NCBI GenBank assembly: GCA_016987375.1
Contig: PJRA01000313.1
Coordinates: forward strand, 1,584,908-1,648,907
DNA from: Brachionus koreanus
Lineage: Eukaryota; Rotifera; Eurotatoria; Ploima; Brachionidae
Length of the DNA: 64,000 nucleotides
Direction: 5' to 3'
Of the stretch, positions 41,525-51,404 are shown one piece after another; positions within the stretch are counted from its first letter, which is position 1, and each line of letters begins with the position of its first letter. Below the pieces are notes generated by a model. That model searched no databases, had not been told where the DNA came from, and saw only the letters and a list, made by a program, of their open reading frames with translations. The position numbers were made by a program, and so were the translations under genes.

Positions 41525-42070
41525 TCAAACAAAAATGTTCAATTCATTTTGAACTTGAGCTCTGCACAGTGGACAATTTGAGTTATTATGGTTTTCTTTC
41601 ATTAAATCAAAGCATTTTTTACAACAGCACAAGTGTTTACAAGGCATTAGTAAAATAGAACTTTTCTCTTGTAGACATATAACACAATTTTGATTGCTAC
41701 AAGATTGTTTTAACAGAATATTTGTCTTTTCAAGTCTTTTTATTTTGCATTTTAAAAAAATGATTAAAACAACGAGAAAACCAAATATAATTAGTAAGAA
41801 AATTAATTGCCATTTTTCATCTAATTGGATTAAACCGAAAAATTCTTCTTGTAACTTCAAATTTGAATTTTTTTCATCAAGAATTTTGTAAATATTATGA
41901 TATTCATGAACGATTAATTTTAAAGAAAAAAGAAAAACTTCGAAAAACAACTTGATCCAAAATTCTACAATATCAGCTATATTAGCTAAACATTCAATTG
42001 AAATTACTAAATAATCACATAACGATACAAACAATTCAATAACTTCAGATGCGATATATTGCATATTCAT
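41525..42070 (-). CDS. Membrane protein with C-terminal RING (RNF26-like)
   Basis: Single-exon frame of 181 residues. Residues 1-60 are hydrophobic and helix-prone, a clear transmembrane span lies at about 87-107 (WQLIFLLIIFGFLVVLIIFLK), and a C3HC4 RING occupies 129-169 (CVICLQ...LMPCKHLCCCKKC...CPLCR), ending VQNELNIFV. The RING and its tail resemble RNF26 (LLPCRHLCLC...NCPLCRRGILQTLNVYL). RNF26 is an ER-membrane E3 ligase that positions endosomes and ubiquitinates STING, but it is about 430 residues with several spans, so this protein is much shorter. A distant upstream exon could be missing, although the region before the ATG has stops. It lies 188 bp downstream of DAXX on the same strand. 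Confidence 0.7.
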   Translation of the reverse strand: MNMQYIASEVIELFVSLCDYLVISIECLANIADIVEFWIKLFFEVFLFSLKLIVHEYHNIYKILDEKNSNLKLQEEFFGLIQLDEKWQLIFLLIIFGFLVVLIIFLKCKIKRLEKTNILLKQSCSNQNCVICLQEKSSILLMPCKHLCCCKKCFDLMKENHNNSNCPLCRAQVQNELNIFV

Positions 42071-42258
42071 AAAATTTCTTCATTACTTGATTTAATTAAA
42101 GATATTAATCAAATTTTAAATCATAATTTAGAATAACAAGTAAAATCACTCCTGGCACTAACAGGGGCTAAATATTGTAAAAATTATTTTTTCAAAATCA
42201 ATAGGTTTATTAAATTTTTTTACAAAATATAATAAAAAAAATTCAAGAGCTTTATTAA

Positions 42259-44372
42259 TTAATCAAGAACAATACACTCTTCTGCTTCGGTAACTGCCGA
42301 ACTGCATTCAAGAATTTTAGGCAAATTTTTTTTGGATATTTCGTCGTTATCAAGTTTTTTATTTGAACAGGATTCTTCACCAGAACTTGAATTATTTTCC
42401 AATTTTATTCGCTTTGCGGGCTTTTGAGAACATTCACCATTTGGGTTCTTTTTACTATTTCTCATTTCTGGAGGAGTACAATAAATTTGATTGTCACTAT
42501 CACTAAAAGAAGAAGAATGACTAGAATCAGCTTTTAAATCTTCACTTAGCAGAGATAAATTAACACCATCATTGCTATCTACATTCGATTTTGTATTTTC
42601 ATCATCGTCATCATCTTCATCAGTTTCTTCTTCAACCTCTGCTTCCTCACCTTCTATATTCTGACTATCTTCTTGTTTCTTGGCATAAGAATCGAAAAGC
42701 TTAAACAATTTTCTATTTTATATTCGTATCATTTACTTTTTTATCTTTTACTTTTGTGTACTTTTCATCAAAGGTTTTTCTATTATTGTCTAGAATAGTT
42801 TCTAAGTCTTTGTCATTTTCAGCTGGATCTGATTCAGTCAATACATGATTTTTATCTTTTTCATCTTTTAGAAAGTTTTCTATCCTGGACTTTTGAATCT
42901 GAATATCATCCGCAATTCTTCTTGATTTTAAAATTTTACATATCTTTTCAAACGACAATTGAGATATTTCAAACAGTTTTTTCTCTCTTTTTTAAAGTAA
43001 AAAATTTTATAAAAATAATTAATAATACTGAACAGTAAATTAAGTTCTAATTTTGTACTCTATTTTAAGATTATGAGCATTGTTTGCTTCTTTTATCCAT
43101 TCAAAAACTTCAATAAAGTCCGGAAATTGCCTACTTTTATTCAAACATTCTGTGATATGGATATTAATTTCATCATACTGTGTACCTTTCGGAATTTAAT
43201 TCAAAATTTTTAAAGATATTAATAAATGATTTTTTTTTAATTAGCGTTAATTTATATAGTTAGTTGGAGAGTATATTAGAGGACTGAAGTAACAAAAAAA
43301 ATGATTGATCCAGCTTACGGTCAAATTTAATTTTTTTGGAAAATTGTGGGCTTCTATCTTTGTTAATCTTGTAATCATTGGTGACCAAATGTGGAAATTT
43401 TTTACAATACATGGTCAGCTTTGAGTAAGCTTCAACAAATTTTTTTTTCAAATTAGCTTCGTAGATATATATCGAGTTTTCATCATTCAAATCTTCACTA
43501 GTGATCTCTCTATTTTCACTTTCTATTATTTTTTTATTTAAATTCTTCAAAAAAACAAAAATCTTGTTAGACTTAAAAATTTTAGAATAAAATATTACCA
43601 AACAAAAATCGTCTAATTTTTTAATATTTCTCAATATCCTCAGCTCTTTGTTTGTCAAATTTTTCAACTCTAAATCATCACTTGATTCAGGTCCATCTTC
43701 AGCAGCATTTTCATCTTTTTCTTTCTTTGCAATTGTAGTTTTTTCAGCAATACTGTCTTTATCAATTGAAGTTAACTCGGTCGAAAATCCACTTAGGTCA
43801 ATTTTATTTTCAGAATTCTGAATAAGTGGGCTTGTTTTTAGATTTGTTTGTTCGAACTGAGTTACACGTTTACTTTTAACACTAGTAAATGTTAGAATTT
43901 TTTTCTCAGATTTTGGGCTTTCTTTTGTTTTAGATTCCGATTCAACCCCAGAGTCAAGATTGGCATTTTTATTTAGATTTTCTGCTTGCACTGCGTCTGC
44001 CAAAAAGGCAAGCTCTCTTTCCTCTTTGTCAGTATCTTGCCCTTTGTCTACATTTTGCTCACTTGATGAAGTATTTTTTTTATCAGATTTCGGTTTGGAA
44101 TATTTTTTTAAAAGCTTTGCCAAAAAATACAAATTAGAAAATATGGTTTTACAATCAGATGCTAAAGCTGTTTTACACTTTTCCACCAATTCTAAAAAAT
44201 TTTTATCACATGGGTCGATTTGTGAATTATCATACAAATTCTGTACGTAACAAATTAAAACTTTGACTTGGTCTGGCTCGGATGAGTCCGAAAATTTATT
44301 TAATTTTGACAAGTGTTTTTTATAATAACTTAAGAGATCAAAGTTATTTTCATTTGAATTGGAAACAGACAT
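42259..44372 (-). CDS. DAXX: Death domain-associated protein DAXX (histone H3.3 chaperone)
   Basis: Five exons: 44372-43599, 43544-43319, 43185-43059, 42986-42737 and 42678-42259, giving 598 residues (human has 740). DAXX deposits H3.3-H4 with ATRX and acts in PML bodies. The N-terminal helical bundle (about 1-95) is followed by a Ser/Lys-rich linker and the histone-binding domain. There NKELRILRNIKKLDDFCL, ITSEDLNDENSIYIYEANLKKKF, YDEINIHITECLNKSRQFPDFIEVFEWIKEANNAHNL and ESDPAENDKDLETILDNNRKTFDEKYTKVKD track the human SELDDPDSAYLQEARLKRKL and SDPVLARRLRENRSLAMSRLDEVISKY blocks. An acidic run (TDEDDDDDE) and a C-terminal SUMO-interacting motif (EECIVLD) complete the layout. The 54-nt first intron is in frame and stop-free, so retention would insert 18 residues. 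The last acceptor has an alternative 21 nt upstream. Confidence 0.88.
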
Positions 44373-44695
44373 CTATTTAGCTGATTGAAATAACAATACT
44401 GCTCGTATATAGAATTAGACAATTATTTTAAAATTATTTAAAATTAAATTGATAAAAAATAATAAAAGAGTCGTTTATTTCTTAACAATTTACTTGGTTT
44501 AAAAATTTTTAATTCTTTCAAACATTTAATTTTTGCAAGATTTTATTTTGAAAATTTATTTAAAATATAAATTAAACAAAAGCAATTTCATATTAAAAAC
44601 CAGATTGAAATCGATTTAAAATTTTTACATTAATTTTCAACTAAAAAAATTAGATAAAAAAAGTTAAATGAAGTTTAAAATAAATTTTAGTAATT
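44373..44695. other. Short intergenic spacer DUSP22-DAXX
   Basis: 323 bases of AT-rich DNA between the DUSP22 stop and the DAXX start on the same strand. No separate gene or clear promoter motif is visible. Confidence 0.5.
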
Positions 44696-45675
44696 TTAAT
44701 CGAAAATTTTCTTAAGTATTTTCTCTTTTTCTGCTTGAATTTCTTTTTCGTCTTTTTTATCTTCAGTCTTATTGAGACCGTTTCGTCTCATTTCTTTACA
44801 TTTTTTAACATTGTCCTTTAGTTTGACTTTATCCAAATTATACGAGTTAAATGCCAAAGGATAAGTCTTTAAAGTATGATTTATTTGCTGCTGATTATTC
44901 GAATTGTTCTCCAATTCATCTTGTGATTTTCTGTATTTTTCCAATAAGCTTTTGCATAGTTCTAAATCCTCTGAATGATCATACGAGCCATATTTTTTAA
45001 ACAAATTTTCTCTAACCTTGATTATTTTTTAAATAAAATCTAATTAAAAAGATTAACTCTACTGTTTTGATATTTGTAAATTCGAAATTTTGTAGTTGAC
45101 GTTGAAAACCAAAATTTGGATTAACTTGAGCTCTGGCCCCTCTAAGTGCATTCATTGAATCATACCATGGTAAGCTTGTCACAACCATTACATAAGATAT
45201 GACTAGTGTTGCACTTCTGGAAACCCCAGCTAGGCTTGTTTAATAATATTTTAAAAATAAAATACCAAAATGAGAGAGCCTACCAATGGACCAAAACGTT
45301 CCCATTCATTAAGCGCGCCGAATGAATAAAATCAATTGATTGCTCAAAAAAACGACCCAGATCCTCAGACGCTACATCGCTGGCGTCAAAACATAAATAG
45401 TTGATATTCTTTTTAAAAAAAAAAGTCTCTTTATAAGATTCCAAAAAAAATTTCAAATTAATTTTTGTGTTATTAACAATTTTTTTTTTAAATTCAAATC
45501 AATTTAAATAAAAAAATTCTTATTTTTTATTTACTTCTAGTTTTCCAGGCTTTGCTTCGTTGTGAACAGAAAGTATATGTGTTATTTTATTTTCTTCAAT
45601 TTGTTTGGCATCAGTACTGTCTCGTATGCTACCAATGTAAAGCCCAGGTAATATTTTATTCATGCCATTACCCAT
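44696..45675 (-). CDS. Dual-specificity phosphatase DUSP22/DUSP15-like
   Basis: Four exons: 45675-45535, 45408-45284, 45234-45063 and 45016-44696, giving 252 residues. The N-terminus MGNGMNKILPGLYIGSI...THILSVH is nearly that of vertebrate DUSP22 (JSP1) and DUSP15, including Gly2, the expected N-myristoylation site that anchors these phosphatases to membranes. The catalytic loop HCLAGVSRS starts at His88 with nucleophile Cys89, split by the second intron. A candidate general acid is Asp58 in CFDASD. PWYDSMNALRGARAQVNPNFGFQRQLQNFE completes the fold. The C-terminal 90 residues are longer than in DUSP22 and are Lys/Glu-rich and probably coiled or disordered. An upstream in-frame Met would add an implausible hydrophobic leader and destroy the myristoylation site. 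It shares a 184-bp divergent promoter with the SET gene. Confidence 0.92.
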
Positions 45676-45859
45676 TTTCAAAGGCAAAAAAGTAAAATTT
45701 CTTATAAAAAATTCTGTTATTATTATTCGCAAAATTCCAAGCCAAGTACATAAATGACTAAAATTTTTTGAAATATTTTTGTGATTAAAAATTAAGCATC
45801 AAATTATGCTAAAATTATTCTATCATTCGCATTTGAATTTGATATTAAAATAAAACTCT
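45676..45859. promoter_or_regulatory. Divergent promoter DUSP22 / SET gene
   Basis: Only 184 bases separate the start codons of two genes read outward. They must hold both 5' UTRs and core promoters. The sequence is AT-rich with no obvious TATA box that I can assign to one side. A bidirectional promoter is inferred from geometry. Confidence 0.5.
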
Positions 45860-46746
45860 ATGGAATCCAAGGGCATACCATTTATAGTAAAAAACTTATA
45901 TTTAAGGATTAAAATTTAAATAAGATAAACTTATAGAGTAATTAGGAAATTTTTGACAACATACCTGGAAAAGGTATCGATGTAAATATTTGGAATTCAT
46001 GTTATGAAGGATGTGAATGCTCAACATGCTTCGTTGAAGATTCTCAAATCAATTCAAAGTGTGTATGTGTGGGAATTATGAGCCAAACTAATAATTATGA
46101 CACCAAATATCGTCTAAATGTTAATTATTTGGATGAAAATTGGAGCTTGAATTTATTTCCGATTAATGAATGTCATTCTGAATGTGCATGTACTAATGAT
46201 CAATGTACAAATAGAGTGGTTCAGAATGGGCCTTACTTTAATTTTGAAGTATTTACTTGTGAAATAACTGCTAAAGGTAAAGGACTTAGAACCAGCGATT
46301 TTATTCCGAAGGGAAGTTTTGTAATTGAATACATGGGTGAAGTAATTTCTTTAGATGTAGCAAAAAATCTTTTCGAAATTAGAAGTGGCCTGTCAGAACC
46401 TAACTATATAATGTTTTTGAAGGAATTTTATTCAAATAAAATGTGTATGGCAAGTACTGTAATAGATGCAAGGAATTATAGCAATTTTGGAAGATATATT
46501 AATCACAGTTGTGAACCTAATTTGTTTGTTTTGCCAGTAAGGATAGAAAATATAGTTCCCCATGCAGCTTTGTTTAGTCTTAGGGACATTTATGCAGGTG
46601 AAGAATTATGCTACGATTACAATGGAACTGTCGGAATCAGTCAAATTGAAGGCTCCGATTTAAAAAAAGAAAAAGGTTCTATAGAGTGCCTTTGTGGTTC
46701 TTCAAAATGCACTGGATTTTTGCCTATGACAGATTTAAATATCTAA
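45860..46746 (+). CDS. SET-domain histone methyltransferase (SETMAR-type)
   Basis: Two exons, 45860-45886 and 45946-46746, giving 275 residues. The second exon opens with EIFDNIPGKGIDV and a Cys-rich pre-SET (CYEGCECSTC...CVC...CHSECACTNDQCTNRVVQ). The SET core has KGKGLRTSDFIPKGSFVIEYMGEV from about residue 120, GRYINHSCEPN (NHSC at 195-198) and ELCYDYNG (YDY at 232-234). The post-SET is CLCGSSKC (257-264). All residues needed for S-adenosylmethionine binding and catalysis appear intact. The pre-SET spacing, short total length and NIPGKG motif match the SET half of human SETMAR, which methylates histone H3 (H3K36 and H3K4 reported). The close relatives SUV39/G9a act on H3K9. The first exon gives just nine residues. 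A dead mariner transposase follows about 300 bp downstream in the same orientation. Confidence 0.92.
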
Positions 46747-47039
46747 ATTTTTTTAACTAAATTAATTAAATTTTTAAATTAATCAAATTGAAACTAAATA
46801 TTCATAAGTTTGAAAACGTTATTTAAAATATTTTGATTTACTTTTCTTGAGGCCACTTGTTTACTTGACTTTGTAATTAAAAATTAAAAGTAATTTTTTT
46901 TTCAAAAATGATCTTTTTTACTATTTTAATAAAAATTGAAATTCTTGGTTTCAATCAAATCTTGAGCTCAAAAATATCTTCTAAATTTCAAGAACAAGAA
47001 TTTCAATGAAAATTTAATTTGTTAGTTAGCGGTAGTTTG

Positions 47040-47625
47040 AAATTATGACAGCAGAAATGAATGGTTAGACCCATTCAACCAGCTCGGCCAATCTTTAAAA
47101 GAGAATGCTTTGATAAAAGGATGATGTTGTTGTTTGGATTTAGTGAGTTTAGAGAATTTCAAAGGGATAATACACTCTGAGCTTACTCAAGACAATCGTG
47201 CTACAAATGCAGAACTTTATTTTAATCAATTGGAACAAATATATGCTTCACTTATCTTTGTTTGGTCAACTGAAAGCTAGTTTCTTCAAGAGACCTCATA
47301 CTAGCTAGCTAGGTTTGTGTCTCCAAGATAACACAAGATCTCAAGCAGCTAGAAGACCAATGAAACAAACAGAAGAGTTTGAGGGAATCGAGCTTCTTCC
47401 TCATCCAGCATTTGGCCAACATTTTTCTCCTTGTGATCGTTTTCTCTCAATGATTCATTTTTTTAGATGATGGCATTTTACTAACCGAGACCAAGTTGAA
47501 GAAGGCAGTCGTGAGTTTTTTTTACATATCAGCAAAAACCGTGAATGGTATTTGCTGATAGATGACTAAAGACAATAAAGCATAATGGAATTTATGTTAA
47601 AGAAAAACCAATATTTTTTTTATTG
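47040..47625 (+). pseudogene. Decayed mariner transposase downstream of the SET gene
   Basis: Plus-strand translation with frameshifts gives successive mariner blocks: VRPIQPARPIFKREC (the QP..KP.LHPKK region), IIHSELTQDNRATNAELYFNQLEQIYASL (usually VYYELLPPGQTITAELYCQQLERL), a damaged LVN-KL...LQDN segment near 47250-47330, then IELLPHPAFGQHFSPCDRFLSMIHFF (usually LLPHPPYSPDLAPCDYFLF...HFL) with the third catalytic Asp, and DQVEEGSREFFLHISKNREWY near the end. Several stops and frameshifts show it is inactive. The N-terminal DNA-binding half was not found. No TIRs identified. Confidence 0.75.
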
Positions 47626-48148
47626 ATGAATTAGAAAAAGTTAAAAAAAAAAGTTTATAATTTTTTATCTAACTCTAATATTTAAACTTCTATTAGAGAT
47701 AATAATATACCCTAAAAAATGTTAACCTAAAATTTTTAAAGAATGATGGCGTAGCTATATTTTCAATAAAGAAATCAATTAAATTCTCTTCTCTTATATG
47801 TTTGACGTATGAGTGCAAGTCCAAATCAATGAACTTTTATGAATTAAGAATTTTAAGTTTTAATTTTACTCAGCCATACTGAAAGTAAAACTAAGTAAAT
47901 TATTTGACTCTAAGCATTGAATATAAACTTTATTGTTTATTCTAATAATTTTAAAATAAAATGAATTTTTTTTTCTCTATTTTAAAAACAGTTGTCAATA
48001 GAAATAATTCTAAAAAAATACTAGAGCAAAATGATAAAACTAATTTCCATAATTTTGAGTGAAAGCTTTTTAGTGTAAAGCAAAAGAAATTTAAATGTTT
48101 GGCACTAATGAGCTGATTAATTTGTTTTAAATAAAATAACTTTAACTA
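47626..48148. other. Intergenic, FAM78 5' flank
   Basis: AT-rich. An 18-base block at 47753-47770 (AGCTATATTTTCAATAAA) recurs exactly at 60653-60670 and may be part of a dispersed repeat. No gene seen. Confidence 0.5.
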
Positions 48149-49074
48149 ATGGGAAATATAAACAACAAAAACCGCAATTCAATCAAAACAAATCCAAATA
48201 TTGTAACTCGGATTAAAATAGAAAAACTAGACGTTCGAATAGAAAACAAGCCAACTCAAATCGATGAGAGATCGTCGTCAGTTCTTAAATATCGAACTCC
48301 TCACTTCAAGTAAGTAATTAATTAGACAAGAGTGCAAATTATATTTTAAAAATAAAATTGAAGAGCATCCGCCAGAATCAAATTTCCACCTGTAAACAGA
48401 GACGAAATTTGGAAAGTAGGCTGGATTCAAGCATGTACTTACATGCAATTCCGCAATTCTTACGGAAATTTTGGACAGTAATTTTTGAAAAAATAATTGA
48501 TAATTTTAGCTTAACTTTGATCAGTTCAAGTTGGGAATTTCCCGAGCTGACAACCGGTTTGAAACCGATGATCAGTGATTCAGATGGAAAAAATTTTCCA
48601 TGGTATGGTAGCAAAACAGAAGTTGTTTTAATTAAAGGACCTCAGCAAAATTTTACAATGCATCAGGTTAGCATGAATGACAATTTTTATCCACATGTTA
48701 CCTGGGATATACCGACCGGGACGGACAAAAGCCCAAAGCTGACCAACATTAAACGAGACCAAAAATTTTACACATGGCTAGTTGCCATGGATGTTTCAAA
48801 TGGAACATTTGTGGTACTAAAAACATTTAAGTGGAGAATGAAACTGGAAATTCAAATCGATCCGTCCAGAGAACAGGGTAGTCGAGCTAAACTCGTCAGC
48901 AGCCCTATTTCCAAACAGCCATACGCCCTAAAGTATAATATAAAAATTCCCGATTGTGCTTTGTATCCTTCGAATGCAAACAGTGCTCAAATTTTAATAT
49001 GGAGGCCTTCTTTTGGAAAGCCGGTTGTTGTCGTCTCACCTAAATGTTATAATAAAAGTTGGCTTCAAAAATAG
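48149..49074 (+). CDS. FAM78 family protein
   Basis: Three exons, 48149-48309, 48364-48477 and 48525-49074, giving 274 residues, close to human FAM78A/B. The family is highly conserved but of unknown biochemical function. Matching blocks in order are an MGN start (possible N-myristoylation), SSSVLKYRTPHFKASARI (human SSSVVLRYRTPHFRASA), WKVGWIQACTYMQFRNSYG, SSWEFPEL, ISDSDGKNFPWYG, SMNDNFYPHVTWDIP, LTNIKRDQKFYTWLVA, LKTFKWRMKLEIQIDP and ILIWRPSFGKPVVVVSPK. It has no membrane span and no catalytic motif known to me. The stop codon is just 86 bases before the PCID2 start on the same strand. Confidence 0.93.
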
Positions 49075-49160
49075 CATTAGTTAATTCATTTTTTATTAGC
49101 ACTTTTTTTTTTTATTTATTTATTTTTATTAGTATTCTATTTGTAAATAAATTTTCAAAT

Positions 49161-50420
49161 ATGAACATTCATCCAAATAAATTTATTGACGAAATCATTC
49201 AAAATTTGATCAAAAACGATGCCATTACATTGGCAAAGTTGCTCAATTTAAAAAATCAAAAATTTAACAAGCTATATTTTGGAGACGATTCTAAGGAATA
49301 CTTGAGGGACAAATTTTCCAACTCATCGAACAGAATATACAGTTGGACCGAGGTTATAAGCAACTATGTTCTGGCACGGAACAGTCTTTACAACCAAGAT
49401 TACATAAACTCATTTGAATTAATGAGCAAATCATTCAAAAGTTTGATTGAATTGATCAAAGAGGCCAAAGAAGAGAACTGGCAGCTGCCGATTTTGTTTC
49501 AGATGAGTGTTGACCTAAGACTCCTTGCATACACTTGTGACTCGCGGCACAGACAAGACTTTGATACCGAGCAGGATAAAGAAACCAATGCAGAAAGCTC
49601 AAACCAGGATCAGTATGCCGAAAAGACAGCCGAATCGTTAATGATCTGTTTCAGAAATTTATGTACGGACACCAGGTCCGAGTCTCAAGTTTCAAAACGT
49701 TGGGGCATGATGCACATAATTAATCAGCTATTTAAAATTTATTTTAAAATAAATAAGATAAATTTGTGCAATCCCTTGAAGAGAGTTATAGAAAATAGTG
49801 GCATGAAGGACGCATTTCCCATATCGCACCAAATCGTCTACAAATTTTATGTTGGTCGACAAGCAATGTTCGAAAATGATTACAATACAGCTGCCGATTA
49901 CTTCGAGTTCGCTTTTCGTAATTGTCCCAGCAAATACATAAGGAATAAAAAAATAATTTTGGTTTATCTAATACCAGTGAATATGCTACGTGGATACATG
50001 CCAAATCAAGACTTGCTGCTAAAATATGATCTAAAACCTTTTGCTGAAATAGTCAATGCTGTTAAGCAGGGAAATATTCAAAAATTTAACAATGATATGA
50101 TTGAATATGAAGATTTTTTCATCGAAAGTGGAGTCTATTTGTTTCTAGAAAAGCTTAAAATGACAACTTATAGAAATTTGTTTAAAAAATTGGCCAAGTT
50201 GCTCAATACTGCACAAATACCCATTGAGGAATTTGTCAATGTACTTAAGTTTTTAGATGAAGACGACATGGACAACGATATATGCCAATGTATTTTGAGC
50301 AATTTAATTTTTGAAGGAAAAATTAAAGGCTATATTTCATACAAGCATAATAAATTAGTTGTAAACAAAGATTTTAAGGCTGCTTTTCCGCGTTTAACAA
50401 CTATAAATCCTAATAAATAA
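49161..50420 (+). CDS. PCID2: PCI domain-containing protein 2 (TREX-2 complex)
   Basis: Intronless 419-residue gene, the length of the family (human PCID2 has 399). PCID2 (yeast Thp1) is the PCI-fold partner of GANP and DSS1 in the TREX-2 complex that exports mRNA at nuclear pores. Matching blocks are KEENWQLPILFQMSVDLRLLA, SLMICFRNLCTDTR, KRWGMMHIINQLFKIYFKINKINLCNPLKRVIE, VYKFYVGRQAMFENDYNTAADYFEFAFRNC, NKKIILVYLIPVNMLRGYMP, GVYLFLEKLKMTTYRNLFKKL, and the winged-helix end CILSNLIFEGKIKGYISYKHNKLVV. The ATG at 49161 gives the usual N-terminus. The frame is open further upstream, overlapping the FAM78 stop, but that stretch is Phe/Ile-rich and noncoding in character. A T-rich tract ending in TTATTAG sits 40-75 bases before the ATG. 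Confidence 0.95.
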   Translation: MNIHPNKFIDEIIQNLIKNDAITLAKLLNLKNQKFNKLYFGDDSKEYLRDKFSNSSNRIYSWTEVISNYVLARNSLYNQDYINSFELMSKSFKSLIELIKEAKEENWQLPILFQMSVDLRLLAYTCDSRHRQDFDTEQDKETNAESSNQDQYAEKTAESLMICFRNLCTDTRSESQVSKRWGMMHIINQLFKIYFKINKINLCNPLKRVIENSGMKDAFPISHQIVYKFYVGRQAMFENDYNTAADYFEFAFRNCPSKYIRNKKIILVYLIPVNMLRGYMPNQDLLLKYDLKPFAEIVNAVKQGNIQKFNNDMIEYEDFFIESGVYLFLEKLKMTTYRNLFKKLAKLLNTAQIPIEEFVNVLKFLDEDDMDNDICQCILSNLIFEGKIKGYISYKHNKLVVNKDFKAAFPRLTTINPNK

Positions 50421-50886
50421 TTGAAATCATTAAATTTTTTAAAATCGAAATTTTGAATTCTCTAATAATTCTAATAAAAGTGTTTTTTATTTTTTAAAAA
50501 ATTTATTTATTAAAAATTTGAACCAAGCTTGTTCAAAAAAAAACTAAATCAATTAAATTTTCTTGAACATTCACAATTCATAGTATTTAAAAAATATTTT
50601 AAAATTGATTGAAAATTTAAAGTGGTTTTAATTTGTTTTTAACGTACGGTTTGCACCATTTTTGAAGTCTTAAGACTCCAGAAATTTTACACGTCAAAAC
50701 AAAGATTGTCTTTGACAACAGTTTTATTGGAAATGCTGTTTGACTTGAACACAAATTTTTTCTAGAACATAATTAGCCACTTTTTTTCAAAATTGAAATG
50801 CATTCTTGCATTATTTGGAACTCTTAAAAACTATGTTATGTAAGGCAATTATTGCTAATGAATTTAAAGTATGCTAATCTTATAAG
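50421..50886. other. Intergenic, PCID2 3' flank
   Basis: AT-rich 3' flank of PCID2 running into a LINE fragment. No gene or structured repeat noted. Confidence 0.5.
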
Positions 50887-50888
50887 CT

Positions 50889-51402
50889 AAAATAAATTGG
50901 ATATTTGCAATGTCATTTCCGTTTCGGTAATGCATTGACTTAATGGCTCTGAATTTGTTCTTTTGTATAGTTCAGCATTTGATAGTGTCTCAGGCCAGTG
51001 TATCCCCAGAATCCTTCGTAGGCTTCCAGTATGGAAGGTTTTCAGACTTCTTTTATTAGATTCACACATTCCCCAACATTCACTTTCGTACATTAGTGTT
51101 GCTTTTACTACAGAATTGTTCAGTTTGAGTTGTTTCCTTTTTATAGCTTGTTGATTTCCATGCTGGTCGGAGTCTAGCAAAGGTAATCTTTGCTTTAGCC
51201 CACAGGGCTTTTCTGTGTATGCTGTTAAAGGCTTTTTTGAAGTCAATGAAGTTAAGATACAAGGGGCTGTTCCATTCGAGACTTCGCTTTATGATGTTCG
51301 TAAGTGAAAATATCTGATCTATGCATTCTCTCCCTCGTCTAAATCCTGCTTGTTCTTCTCTGAGTGTAACATTCAAAGATGCTGCAGAACGCCTTGTTTG
51401 CG
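50889..51402 (-). pseudogene. Non-LTR retrotransposon fragment, internally deleted
   Basis: The minus-strand frame from about 51365 reads LREEQAGFRRGRECIDQIFSL, then NIIKRSLEWNSPLYLNFIDFKKAFNSIHRKALW, the classic start of a LINE reverse transcriptase with the first catalytic Asp in FIDFKKAFD. It jumps directly to AKAKITFARLRPAWKSTSY, which belongs after the RT palm, so the YxDD region is deleted. A shifted frame continues VVKATLMYESECWGMCESNKRSLKTFHTGSLRRILGIHWPETLSNAELYKRT, the usual C-terminal block. Inactive. It belongs to a different LINE lineage from the 30-31 kb remnant. Confidence 0.85.
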
Positions 51403-51404
51403 TC

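Noticed and set aside
43960..44250. 96-codon plus-strand frame opposite DAXX
   Set aside because: It is the antisense shadow of the first DAXX exon.
49059..49160. In-frame N-terminal extension of PCID2
   Set aside because: It starts without ATG, overlaps the FAM78 stop, is Phe/Ile-rich and is absent from the family; the ATG at 49161 gives the expected N-terminus.
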